Below are positions 56,523-64,000 of a stretch of DNA of 64,000 bases, in pieces. The DNA is from Salinimonas marina. GTDB taxonomy: Bacteria; Pseudomonadota; Gammaproteobacteria; Enterobacterales; Alteromonadaceae. The stretch lies in NCBI RefSeq assembly GCF_015644725.1, contig NZ_CP064795.1, forward strand, positions 2,850,501 to 2,914,500, in the 5' to 3' direction. A program made the translations under genes and the position numbers. How positions within the stretch are numbered: position 1 is the first letter of the stretch; every line of letters starts with the position of its first letter. The notes beneath the pieces are model-generated. The model was not told the origin of the DNA. It ran no database searches and saw only the letters and a list, made by a program, of their open reading frames with translations.

Positions 56523-57136
56523 AAAGTATACTCCAGCTCAACCACCTGCAGATAGCATGTTGCCTGCAGGGTTTGGTGTGAGGTCAGAATTACCGCCCCG
56601 CCACTGGCTACAAATTGAGTAATATGCTGCTCTATCAGGGCAATTCCGGCGGTATCTAATGCCGTAAAAGGCTCATCGAGGATCCACAACTGCGCGGGTT
56701 TAAGCCATAAGCGGGCTAAAGCCACCCGCCGCTGCTGTCCTGCTGACAGCATTTTGACAGGCAAATCTTCAAGACCCACCAGCCCCAGACGGGTTAACAG
56801 ATCATATAACTGCGCGTCGCTGCATTCAGCCTGATGCAGATGCGCCCAAAACTGCAGATTTTCCAGCGCACTTAAGCTCGCGGTCAGCCCGCTTTTGTGA
56901 CCCAGATACACCATGGTTTCAAAGTAAGTAGCGTTCAGTGGCTGGGAATCCCACAACACCTGCCCGGTGTCGGCCTGACTCAGTCCGGCAATAATTCGCA
57001 GCAAGCTGGTTTTTCCGGCCCCATTAGGCCCACGCAGGTGAATTAACTGTCCCGATGAAATCTGCAGCGATAGGTTCTCAAACAAAATGCGATCACGTTT
57101 GCTACATGACACATCCTGTACGACTAATTCAGGCAA
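56519..57136 (-). CDS. ccmA: cytochrome c maturation ATPase CcmA
   Basis: A roughly 205-residue ATPase. Walker A is GPNGAGKTS, the signature LSAGQQRRVALARL and Walker B LWILDEPFTALD are all present. It powers release of holo-CcmE. The frame is open to GTG 57187, but family N-termini begin close to LVVQDVSC, so I favour TTG 57136, which has GGAAG seven bases upstream. First gene of ccmABCDEFGHI-mlaA. Confidence 0.93.
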   Translation of the reverse strand: MPELVVQDVSCSKRDRILFENLSLQISSGQLIHLRGPNGAGKTSLLRIIAGLSQADTGQVLWDSQPLNATYFETMVYLGHKSGLTASLSALENLQFWAHLHQAECSDAQLYDLLTRLGLVGLEDLPVKMLSAGQQRRVALARLWLKPAQLWILDEPFTALDTAGIALIEQHITQFVASGGAVILTSHQTLQATCYLQVVELEYTL

Positions 57137-57630
57137 GAAAGCGCTTCCGTTCTCGTTACTTAGCAATGGTAAAACGCAGTTTACCACACAAAAAAATCTG
57201 CGCGAGTATTGAACAAAGTAAGCCGGCTGGCCAAAGTTGTGAAAGGGCTCGCCCGGGGTGAAATGTCCCGCCCGCTGAATTAGCCAGCTGCATCATTATG
57301 ACGTATCAGCGATTCATCAGATGTTTGATATCTACCCGCGCTGGTGCAACTTGACGGGCGGGTAACTAAACACAGGGATTCGGTGAGGCTTATAAGCGAC
57401 TAAGTTAGAAGCCGGCTAAGTTAGAAGTCGGGTAGGCGAGAAGGCGAAAGTTGGGTGCTGCTTTTGAGATATTTATTATGCAGATAATTGAGGCAGGCTT
57501 TGTGCCCGTAAAAACAAGCCTCAAACACGGTGAACCCGGGCTAATTACCTACTGTGTGCAGGCATATGCTGACGATAGTAAGGTCTGCTGCGTATACGGA
57601 TCCGGTGCGCAGGTAAGGCGCTGACTGGCG
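57137..57630. other. intergenic region between the ccm operon and a chemoreceptor
   Basis: About 490 bp with no gene seen. It includes the ccm promoter region and the 3' flank of the chemoreceptor. A hairpin without T-run (CTGGCGTCAGGCCAG) lies just after the receptor stop near 57623. Confidence 0.4.
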
Positions 57631-59331
57631 TCAGGCCAGCTGGGGCGGCGCTAACTCAGAGACCGGCGCAGCGCCTGAGGTTGGGGTCGATGAAAGTGAC
57701 TCGGGAACGGTGCTCTTGTTCCGGCCTCGTAAGTGGTCAACTTCGCCTTGTAACGCCTGTGCCAGCTGCGCCAACTGGCTACTTAAAGAACAAACATCGC
57801 GATTTTCATTAGAGGTGCTCTCGGCCAGGTTGCGCATGTCGAGGATCTGCACCGCCAGGGATTGACTCACACCGCTTTGCTCGGCAGCGGCCGACGCGAT
57901 GTAATGGTTCTTTTCATTGATCAATGTGACGGAGACTAGAATTTCCGCCAGCAGGTTATCTGCGTTCTTAATGTACTCATGAGTAGACTCGGTCTGCACC
58001 CGGCCCGCCTCCATTGACGCCACCGACGCCTTCACCCGATTCTCAATATTGTGCAAAATGGCTTCAATTTCTACCGTTGACTCTTGAGTGCGCTGGGCCA
58101 ATGAGCGCACTTCATCTGCCACCACCGAGAAGCCCCTGCCCTGTTCGCCGGCTCGTGCAGCTTCAATGGCCGCGTTTAGCGCAAGCAGATTGGTCTGCTC
58201 GGCAATCCCCCCAATCACCTCGAGTACCGAGCCGACATTTTCTGTTTCCACGGCAAGTTGGCTGATCAACCGATCGGTTTCCGCAGTGCGCTCTAGCAGT
58301 CCAGTCATTGTATCTTGCGCATTTATCATGGCACTGCTTCCAGACTTCACCAGCGTCTCGGAACGCGCCGTCGACGTCGCTGTTTCGGTCGCATTGGCTG
58401 CCACTTCATTGGATGCGGTATGCATTTCTTCCACCGACGTAGCCGCCAGATCACTCAGTTCCCGTTGTTTGCTGGTGGCCCGATTGATTTCAGTCGACAT
58501 AATATCGAGCCGCTGGGTTGCTTCGCCGAGCGCCTCGCAGTTTGATTCAAGCCGACCGATCATCCCACCCAATAATATTCTCAACCGGTTCATACTATTG
58601 GCCAGATCGCCCAATTCATCGCGGCGGTTTGTTTCGATGGGTTGATCAAATGTTCCCGCGTTCATAAGCTCAACACCACGTTCAAGCTGTTGAATAGGTT
58701 TAATAATGGCTCGACGGATATACCAGTTGAGCATGAACAGGACTGTGGGGCTTAAGATCAGCGTCATGAGGATAGCAAGCACCTTGGCCTGGTCGGCGCC
58801 AGAGCTGTCCAGACTGGCATCCGTTTTTAATTTATTGCCCAACTCCTCCATAGAGGCCGAAGGGGCTCGGTCTATCCCTTTTACCGCTGCATCGCCTACT
58901 TTCGGATCAAAACCACTGTCGATGTAGGCCTGCCGGCCTTTGTTGTACTGCAGTCCCATTTTTTTGTGGGTTCTCAAAAAATCCTGGGCGATGGCCTGCA
59001 GTTCTGGTTTGGTAGAGAGACTTGACGATAAGGTGCTCACCAATTGCTGGACCTCCGCCTGTCTGGCCTGGAAACGGCTCCAGTATTTTTCCATTTGTTC
59101 TGGATCATGGCCTCTGAGCAAAACATTTTTCCACTCCTGAACCTGCCGCTTAAATAGCAGGTTGGCGGTATCCGCCTGTTTTTCCCAGGCTTTAGTCACA
59201 CTAATGACATGGCCAAGCTTGTTCACCGCATTGTCCATGTTGAAAATAGCGATAAAGGCAACGACGATCATTGCGGCGATTGTCATCACCAAACTAGTTC
59301 CAAGCTTGAATTGTAGTGAGCGTGTGCGCAT
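57631..59331 (-). CDS. methyl-accepting chemotaxis protein
   Basis: A 566-residue chemoreceptor. From ATG 59331 (AGGAACC before it) it has a membrane helix at residues 11-31, a periplasmic four-helix-bundle sensor, a second helix near 190-210, a HAMP domain (PIQQLERGVELMNAGTFDQP) and the signalling hairpin EQTNLLALNAAIEAARAGEQ followed by GRGFSVVADEVRSLAQRTQE. No C-terminal CheR/CheB pentapeptide is present; it ends PPQLA. The ligand is unknown. It stands alone. Confidence 0.94.
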   Translation of the reverse strand: MRTRSLQFKLGTSLVMTIAAMIVVAFIAIFNMDNAVNKLGHVISVTKAWEKQADTANLLFKRQVQEWKNVLLRGHDPEQMEKYWSRFQARQAEVQQLVSTLSSSLSTKPELQAIAQDFLRTHKKMGLQYNKGRQAYIDSGFDPKVGDAAVKGIDRAPSASMEELGNKLKTDASLDSSGADQAKVLAILMTLILSPTVLFMLNWYIRRAIIKPIQQLERGVELMNAGTFDQPIETNRRDELGDLANSMNRLRILLGGMIGRLESNCEALGEATQRLDIMSTEINRATSKQRELSDLAATSVEEMHTASNEVAANATETATSTARSETLVKSGSSAMINAQDTMTGLLERTAETDRLISQLAVETENVGSVLEVIGGIAEQTNLLALNAAIEAARAGEQGRGFSVVADEVRSLAQRTQESTVEIEAILHNIENRVKASVASMEAGRVQTESTHEYIKNADNLLAEILVSVTLINEKNHYIASAAAEQSGVSQSLAVQILDMRNLAESTSNENRDVCSLSSQLAQLAQALQGEVDHLRGRNKSTVPESLSSTPTSGAAPVSELAPPQLA

Positions 59332-60278
59332 GGGAAAGGTTCCTGAACAATAATCAAACAAATGTTCGCCTGAAGGCTAAATTGAGTCTAGTTTAAAAAT
59401 TGTACTATTCAAGCAAGCCAGCACTGCTACAGCGCTACGCAGAACACAGAGCGCAGGGATAAACATTAACCGTTTTTTTCATAACCCTATAAATAGCGAA
59501 GGTTTATTGAAGTTTTACTTTCGAAAAGAGGCTGTCTCTCGATCGGGAAGAACCAGTGGCTCATTCAAATAATAGCGCCGATCGAGTGGTATCCGGACTT
59601 GTTAACAACAGTAGCCAGCCTAAGACCTCGTAGGCCTGCCTGGTTAAACAGCGTACTGTACGCACCTGCCTGTAGGTCCCTGCCGGTTTGGTTGCGATGC
59701 TTTTACACGCTCTATCGCCAGCCCGATAATTCCAGGCATGACTACTCGTTATTTAGGACCAATTACAAAGACCAACTAGGGTGAGGTATGACTTACCCTG
59801 AGATGTATTATTCGCCTTGCGCTGGCATGTGGCGGGAGGCGGCCAGCTGTATCAGGGGCTTCCGACGAATTTCCTCTCCCCCCCAGGGGCATGACTGCGG
59901 TCACCTCCAGTATCAGACCGGTTTAGGAAAGTTCGCGGTCCTGCTGAATGTTGCGGTGACAGCTTTTCTGGCAAGATCGAGACGCGTTTGACAGACAACA
60001 CAGCCTGGCCAATGCACTTCGGTCATTGCGGTTACCAGACATGTTTAGTCTGATGACCTAACCCTGGTTAAACACAGTTGTTCCGGGTAAAGATTAGGCG
60101 CAAGTTCGGCGCTGTGATCGCGCGTTGAGTTGGATGCAACGCACGGTCACAAAGACCCGATACATGGAGAAGTCTAAGAAAAACAAAGCTGATGGGTCAG
60201 CGGGCCCGGTTCATAAAAACCAGCAGAATCTAACCCGGCAGCAAGCAGGCAAAGAGCGGCTGAAGGGGCTAAAAGGGG
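59332..60278. other. long non-coding stretch between chemoreceptor and DUF2061 gene
   Basis: About 950 bp. Several short plus-strand frames of 60-67 codons exist but none has a ribosome-binding site plus protein-like composition. A small tandem repeat of GGGGCTAA occurs near 60267. I see no RNA gene or mobile element in it. Confidence 0.45.
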
Positions 60279-60494
60279 CTAAGGGGCCACCAGAGGTTCG
60301 GCGGAAGCACTAACCGATTTAGCGCCGGTTTCCAGTTTGTTCCAAACTTTCTCGTGAAAATAAAAAGCCACTGTATTGATGGCAGGCTCCACCAGGGCCA
60401 ACAACCCACCAATTAATAAGCTGCCGGTAAGTAGATAGGCCACGGTAAAGGCGACGGAAAAATGCATGATGGCAAAAGTAATGGTCTTTTTCAT
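60279..60494 (-). CDS. DUF2061-like small membrane protein
   Basis: A 71-residue inner-membrane protein. It starts MKKTITFAIMHFSVAFTVAY, followed by GSLLIGGLLALVEPAINTVA and FYFHEKVW, the pattern of DUF2061 proteins, with two helices around a glutamate-proline turn. ATG 60494 is preferred over GTG 60506 on family alignment; the ribosome-binding site is weak. A consensus Fur box lies about 30 bp upstream, so it is probably iron-repressed. Function of the family is unknown. Confidence 0.82.
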   Translation of the reverse strand: MKKTITFAIMHFSVAFTVAYLLTGSLLIGGLLALVEPAINTVAFYFHEKVWNKLETGAKSVSASAEPLVAP

Positions 60495-60519
60495 GTTAAC
60501 TGTCACTTACGCTAAAAAC

Positions 60520-60542
60520 GATAATGATAATTATTATCATTA
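60520..60542. promoter_or_regulatory. Fur box
   Basis: GATAATGATAATTATTATC with flanks forms a perfect 21-bp palindrome TAATGATAAT-T-ATTATCATTA (60522-60542) matching the consensus Fur site GATAATGATAATCATTATC at all but one position. It lies about 30 bp before the DUF2061 start. Confidence 0.88.
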
Positions 60543-60849
60543 GAGGCGCCACATGCCAATCTTTTTTTTCAATGTGCTTAATCGCCCATTTTATCCGCCG
60601 GTCAGGCCCCGCCCGATTGCATGGGTAGGGCCAGGGCTGAATAGCATGCAGGGCGATTCAGCATTGCTGTGTCGTGAATCATAATTTTTTTGTGACCGGA
60701 TAGTGCTGATACAGCCATACAAGCAGCTCATCCACACTTGTTTTTTCCTGTGAATGCCTGTCCATCACCATTACTTTTAAGTGACGTCGGTTTGCTACTT
60801 ATTTTATAGTGGAACTAAAGTTGTGCCAGCTTCGTACCGTTAAACAACC
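60543..60849. other. upstream region of the FliK-like gene
   Basis: Non-coding. No clear sigma-28 or sigma-54 promoter was found before the FliK-like gene, though one should be looked for. Confidence 0.4.
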
Positions 60850-62820
60850 ATGACCAATTCCATTATTGCGCCTGCTATCACTGGATTATCCGGCTCAGCT
60901 ACTGCTGTCAGTGGCGAGGTTCCGACCATACCAGTTTCACAGCAGCCAGCCAACGCCCAGCTTCAGCTAGCCCCTGCTAACCAACTGCAGATAAACGTTG
61001 CCGCGATAAACGCTCAGCTAACCGGGGCCCTGGCTACTGTTTCGCCGCCCCTTACTAGCAGTAAGTTGGCGGCTGACACGTTGCCAGGCCCCGGGCTGAT
61101 CTCCCGTATTGGCGATAATCAGGCACTGGTTTCTTCAGTCAAAGCACATAATGTCGCAGTAGTGCTGGCGGCGACTGAAAAAAGTCAGGTATTGGGCGAG
61201 CTTAGCCGAGCGCTGTCGAGCGTGCGCGCCCCGGTCGTACACATGCCGGTCACGGTGGTCGCCGCAGCGGCGAACCAAATAACCCTTAATGCGGCCACCC
61301 TTGCGCGTCCGATAACCTTATCGGTACCAGATCCTGCAGCTATTACAACGGGTTCCTCCACATTGATGCGCCATACCCAGACCGGGCAATGGTCTTTGGG
61401 AGAGGTGGATATTTCTTCGTCAATGTCGCCTCAGGCGAAAACCTCCCTGTCAAAGGCGGTGATGGCACATTCATTAAAATCTCCGGGGCTGGTGTTCGAA
61501 CATTTACCGTCAAATACGGTAAAACAATTAAGCGCCCAGGCTCCAAAATTAGCCACTTCGTTAGCCCAGCCTCATGTGAGCGTGTCTTTTCACGGCTCAC
61601 AACTAAATGCAACTACAGCGGTATGGCAACCGGTCCTTAAACTCACGGCTGACTTACCTGTATTTAAAGACCTTGCGCCCCTGGCTACGGCTAAACTACC
61701 TCAACTACCGGAGTTACGTGTCGCTGTAAACCTGCTCACAGAGCAGGCAGGATCACAGGATGCGAAGGCTGCAATGGTGAACATGCCGTCAAACGTTGGT
61801 AAGGCTATTGAAACATTAGCGGAGTCCCTGCCTGCCGATAAAACACAATTGCAGCAGCTACAACAACAGATCCCGCAGCTGGCCCGCAAACTACTTACCG
61901 ATACCGGCTCTACCCAACAGGCGTTATCTCAGCTACTTGGCATCTTAAAAGGCGTGCGTCCCAGCAGCAGCGACTCGGCAGACGTGCTGGCCAGGATCAC
62001 TACGCAATTGTCTGATGAAGCGTTGTTTTCAAAACCCTCTGTGCCTCACAGCGGTAACCTGGAGCCGTCAATCACCAAACCATCGCCGTTGGTTGCCCAA
62101 CTACAAAGCTTGTTTGCCGCCACCAGTCTGCCGGTTACCCCGACTACCTTACCGTCATCCGCTTCGCCGTCTAACTTTGTTGCGGCCCTGGTGAGCTTAT
62201 TACAAATTTCGTTAGGCGCCAAAGCTCTGACTCGCGCTGATGCCGGCGGCAGGTCAGCCCTACAGCAAAGTATTGCGGCCAGTAATGCAAGCAACACCGG
62301 TCCTACCGCCTCGGCTATACGGGCCGGGTTTGATGTAACGAGTCAGGACAAACAAGGCCAGCTTTTAAATACTCTTAAGACCTTACTGGCGAACCATCAG
62401 ACCACTAAGCTCACAAACGCCGAGGCCCGCCTGCAGGGGCAGGAACAGTTTTATTTTATTTTGCCTTTTACCAGTCAGGGCCGCCAGGCCCCGGAGGTTT
62501 TAATTAGCAGGGATGCAGAAGACAAATCCAGGACGGGGACAGATGAAACTTCGGATAAGCAGTGGCAACTGACCATGAAGCTGGACATCGGCGCTCAGGG
62601 GGAGCTTTTGGCTAAATCTGAGATCAACGGTCATATCCTGTCGATTAATCTGTATACCTCCACCAGCACCTTATTAACCCAGGTCTCTGATACCCTACCC
62701 TTTTTATTACGTAAACTGGAAAGTTTGGGGCTGAAAATTGAGACAAGCTCGGTACAACGAGGCAAGATCCCAGCACATTTAGCCGACCGGCCATACCAAT
62801 TGTTCGAGACAAAAGCATGA
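60850..62820 (+). CDS. FliK-like flagellar hook-length control protein
   Basis: A 656-residue protein. The first 500 residues are low in complexity, rich in A, L, S, T and Q, without cysteine, as in secreted ruler proteins. The C-terminal Flg_hook domain is at about residues 570-645 (LTMKLDIGAQGELLAKSEIN, then INLYTSTSTLLTQVSDTLPF and LLRKLESLGLKIETSSV). FliK measures hook length and switches export specificity by touching FlhB. No other flagellar structural gene is near. It is coupled by a 4-nt overlap to an FlhB-C-like gene, its natural partner. Confidence 0.82.
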   Translation: MTNSIIAPAITGLSGSATAVSGEVPTIPVSQQPANAQLQLAPANQLQINVAAINAQLTGALATVSPPLTSSKLAADTLPGPGLISRIGDNQALVSSVKAHNVAVVLAATEKSQVLGELSRALSSVRAPVVHMPVTVVAAAANQITLNAATLARPITLSVPDPAAITTGSSTLMRHTQTGQWSLGEVDISSSMSPQAKTSLSKAVMAHSLKSPGLVFEHLPSNTVKQLSAQAPKLATSLAQPHVSVSFHGSQLNATTAVWQPVLKLTADLPVFKDLAPLATAKLPQLPELRVAVNLLTEQAGSQDAKAAMVNMPSNVGKAIETLAESLPADKTQLQQLQQQIPQLARKLLTDTGSTQQALSQLLGILKGVRPSSSDSADVLARITTQLSDEALFSKPSVPHSGNLEPSITKPSPLVAQLQSLFAATSLPVTPTTLPSSASPSNFVAALVSLLQISLGAKALTRADAGGRSALQQSIAASNASNTGPTASAIRAGFDVTSQDKQGQLLNTLKTLLANHQTTKLTNAEARLQGQEQFYFILPFTSQGRQAPEVLISRDAEDKSRTGTDETSDKQWQLTMKLDIGAQGELLAKSEINGHILSINLYTSTSTLLTQVSDTLPFLLRKLESLGLKIETSSVQRGKIPAHLADRPYQLFETKA

Positions 62821-63128
62821 GCGATACAGTTAAACGCGCCATTGGCCTGAAATACGCTAATCAGGGCGATAAGCAAGCCCCCACGGTGGTGGCGAAAGGT
62901 CATGGTGATATGGCTGAGGCCATCATTGAGCTGGCCAAAGAGTCCGGAGTACTGGTACACGAAGATCCCTATTTAAGTGATATCCTGAACCAGCTGGATT
63001 TAGGGCAGGAAATTCCTGAAACGCTCTATTATGTCATCGCCGAACTCATCGCTTACTCCTATGTATTACAGGGCAAAACGCCAGCCGGTTGGGAAGAAAT
63101 GAGCAACCGGTTGAATCAGATAGTCTGA
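62817..63128 (+). CDS. stand-alone FlhB cytoplasmic-domain homologue
   Basis: A 103-residue protein matching the part of FlhB/YscU after the NPTH autocleavage site: RAIGLKYANQGDKQAPTVVA, then KGHGDMAEAIIELAKESGV, HEDPYLSDIL and LGQEIPETLYYVIAELIAY. No membrane domain and no NPTH motif are present, so it resembles a ready-cleaved FlhB-CC fragment. It follows the FliK-like gene by ATGA overlap. It probably interacts with FliK or the export gate; exact role unknown. Confidence 0.85.
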   Translation: MSDTVKRAIGLKYANQGDKQAPTVVAKGHGDMAEAIIELAKESGVLVHEDPYLSDILNQLDLGQEIPETLYYVIAELIAYSYVLQGKTPAGWEEMSNRLNQIV

Positions 63129-63482
63129 AACTACCTGATGGCTATGTGAGACCCACAGTAGTGTTTTGGTTTTAGGTAGAATATGGTGGGTTTACCCAGA
63201 TACAGGTTATCAGTTTCGGAATCGCGAGAGCTTCGTAGTTCAAATTTAAGCTTATCGTTAAAATGAAGGGACGGGTTTTATTTAACAGGCGGCTATGAGC
63301 TGACTTTCAGGTTTAATCAAACTCTGTATAAAAAATTTCAAATGAAGTCGTACCCAATCCAAACAACTGCTCAGTAAATCAATGCCTGGTACTTATCAAT
63401 AGCAACCCTGCATTCTTTTATGCTCGTATTAAAAATTCGCCACAGCCCCTAACGACGATTTCTGAAAACACGCTCCAGATAC
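63129..63482. other. intergenic region between FlhB-like gene and recA
   Basis: No gene or RNA recognised in about 350 bp. Confidence 0.4.
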
Positions 63483-63510
63483 AAAAATACCCGCTGCTGC
63501 GGGTATTTTT
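63483..63510. terminator. terminator of recA
   Basis: AAAAATACCCGC-TGCT-GCGGGTATTTTT is a perfect 12-bp stem ending in T-runs on both strands, 20 bp after the recA stop. Confidence 0.9.
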
Positions 63511-63529
63511 ATTAACTCAAGTGGAGCAC

Positions 63530-64000
63530 TTATGCGTCCTGATCGTTGTCTGTTTCTTCTGCTTTAGCTTCTGGCTCTTTTTTGACTTTGGGCATCAGTA
63601 GCTCTTCGCGTATTTTCTGCTCAATCTCATTGGCAATCTCAGGATGGCCTTTTAAGAAATTAATCACATTGGCTTTACCCTGACCAATACGGTCGCCTTT
63701 GTAGCTGTACCAGGCACCGGCTTTATCAACCAGCTTCTGCTTCACACCCAGGTCAATCAGCTCGGCTTCTTTACTGATGCCTTCACCATAACGAATCATA
63801 AATTCGGCCTGGCGGAATGGTGGGGCCACTTTGTTTTTCACCACTTTCACCCGGGTTTCGTTACCCACCACTTCGTCGCCTTCTTTCACCGCGCCGATAC
63901 GGCGGATATCCAGACGAACCGAAGAGTAAAACTTAAGCGCATTACCACCGGTGGTCGTTTCAGGGTTACCAAACATCACACCAATCTTCATACGAATCTG
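63530..64000 (-). CDS. recA: recombinase RecA (5' part outside window)
   Basis: The C-terminal 156 residues of RecA are present: [20 protein letters not shown] (DNA-binding loop L2), [30 protein letters not shown], the C-terminal domain with [15 protein letters not shown], and the acidic tail ending DNDQDA. RecA drives homologous recombination and SOS induction. The start and the Walker motifs lie beyond the right edge. Confidence 0.98.
   Translation of the reverse strand, partial: QIRMKIGVMFGNPETTTGGNALKFYSSVRLDIRRIGAVKEGDEVVGNETRVKVVKNKVAPPFRQAEFMIRYGEGISKEAELIDLGVKQKLVDKAGAWYSYKGDRIGQGKANVINFLKGHPEIANEIEQKIREELLMPKVKKEPEAKAEETDNDQDA

Noticed and set aside
60125..60313. A 62-codon basic plus-strand frame near the DUF2061 gene
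   Set aside because: It runs antisense into the 3' end of the DUF2061 gene, has no convincing start signal and is shaped by a G-rich repeat.
1..64000. CRISPR arrays, tRNA or rRNA genes, insertion sequences, prophage or integrase genes
   Set aside because: None was seen on reading the window. No regular spacer array, no transposase-like protein and no tRNA cloverleaf stood out, though a tRNA scan was not run.

Overview
The window looks like the chromosome of a marine gammaproteobacterium of the Alteromonadaceae (Alteromonas-like). The reasons are the closeness of the housekeeping proteins to enterobacterial and Vibrio counterparts (Map, GlnD, DapD, RecA), the yqcA-truC-yqcC and syd-queF neighbourhoods, an alginate-degradation locus with AlyGC-type PL6 and Alg17C-type PL17 lyases, and several families I associate with Alteromonadales/Vibrionales (DUF3549, DUF3301, DUF3192). 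No database was searched, so the genus is inferred.

Layout. 1-5.5 kb: rpsB (partial, with its leader) diverges from map, then glnD-dapD. 5.5-9.3 kb: yqcC-truC-yqcA on the minus strand, a divergent DUF3549-DUF3301-like pair, and a long CsrB-type regulatory RNA on the minus strand with a UvrY/GacA box upstream. 9.7-25.6 kb: a secreted orphan protein, a structured intergenic element, and an alginate utilisation locus: a GntR regulator, a TonB receptor, and a minus-strand run of DEH reductase, PL6 lyase, PL17 lyase, KdgF, MFS transporter, KDG kinase and KDPG aldolase. 25.6-33.8 kb: GNAT, DUF3192 lipoprotein, KfrA-like small protein, syd, queF, a diguanylate cyclase overlapping ppnN, a second DUF3192 protein and an HDOD-like protein. 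34-49.3 kb: isocitrate dehydrogenase, ComEA-like protein, then a surface-polysaccharide region (galU, ugd, two GT2 enzymes, wecA; divergent kpsD-M-T-E-like exporter), a peptide transporter and galE. 49.4-57.2 kb: the complete ccmABCDEFGHI cytochrome c maturation operon ending in mlaA. 57.6-64 kb: a chemoreceptor, a small DUF2061 protein behind a Fur box, an orphan FliK-like/FlhB-C-like pair, and the 3' part of recA.

How it works together. The alginate genes cover the intracellular route from exolytic depolymerisation through KdgF, DEH reductase and KDG kinase to KDPG aldolase. TTGGTTAT-type half-sites recur in front of the regulator, the receptor and the long operon, suggesting one GntR-family regulon. 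The ancestral order yqcA-truC-yqcC-csrB-syd-queF-ppnN known from E. coli can still be read here, interrupted by the DUF3549/3301 pair, the alginate locus and a diguanylate cyclase gene.

Quality warning. Eight genes (eda, the MFS transporter, PL17 lyase, diguanylate cyclase, ppnN, wecA, mlaA, ccmG) carry nine frameshifts. Each is explained by loss of one base from a homopolymer, mostly G/C, and several of the genes are housekeeping. I read these as sequence errors, not gene decay. eda also carries an in-frame amber codon that this does not explain.
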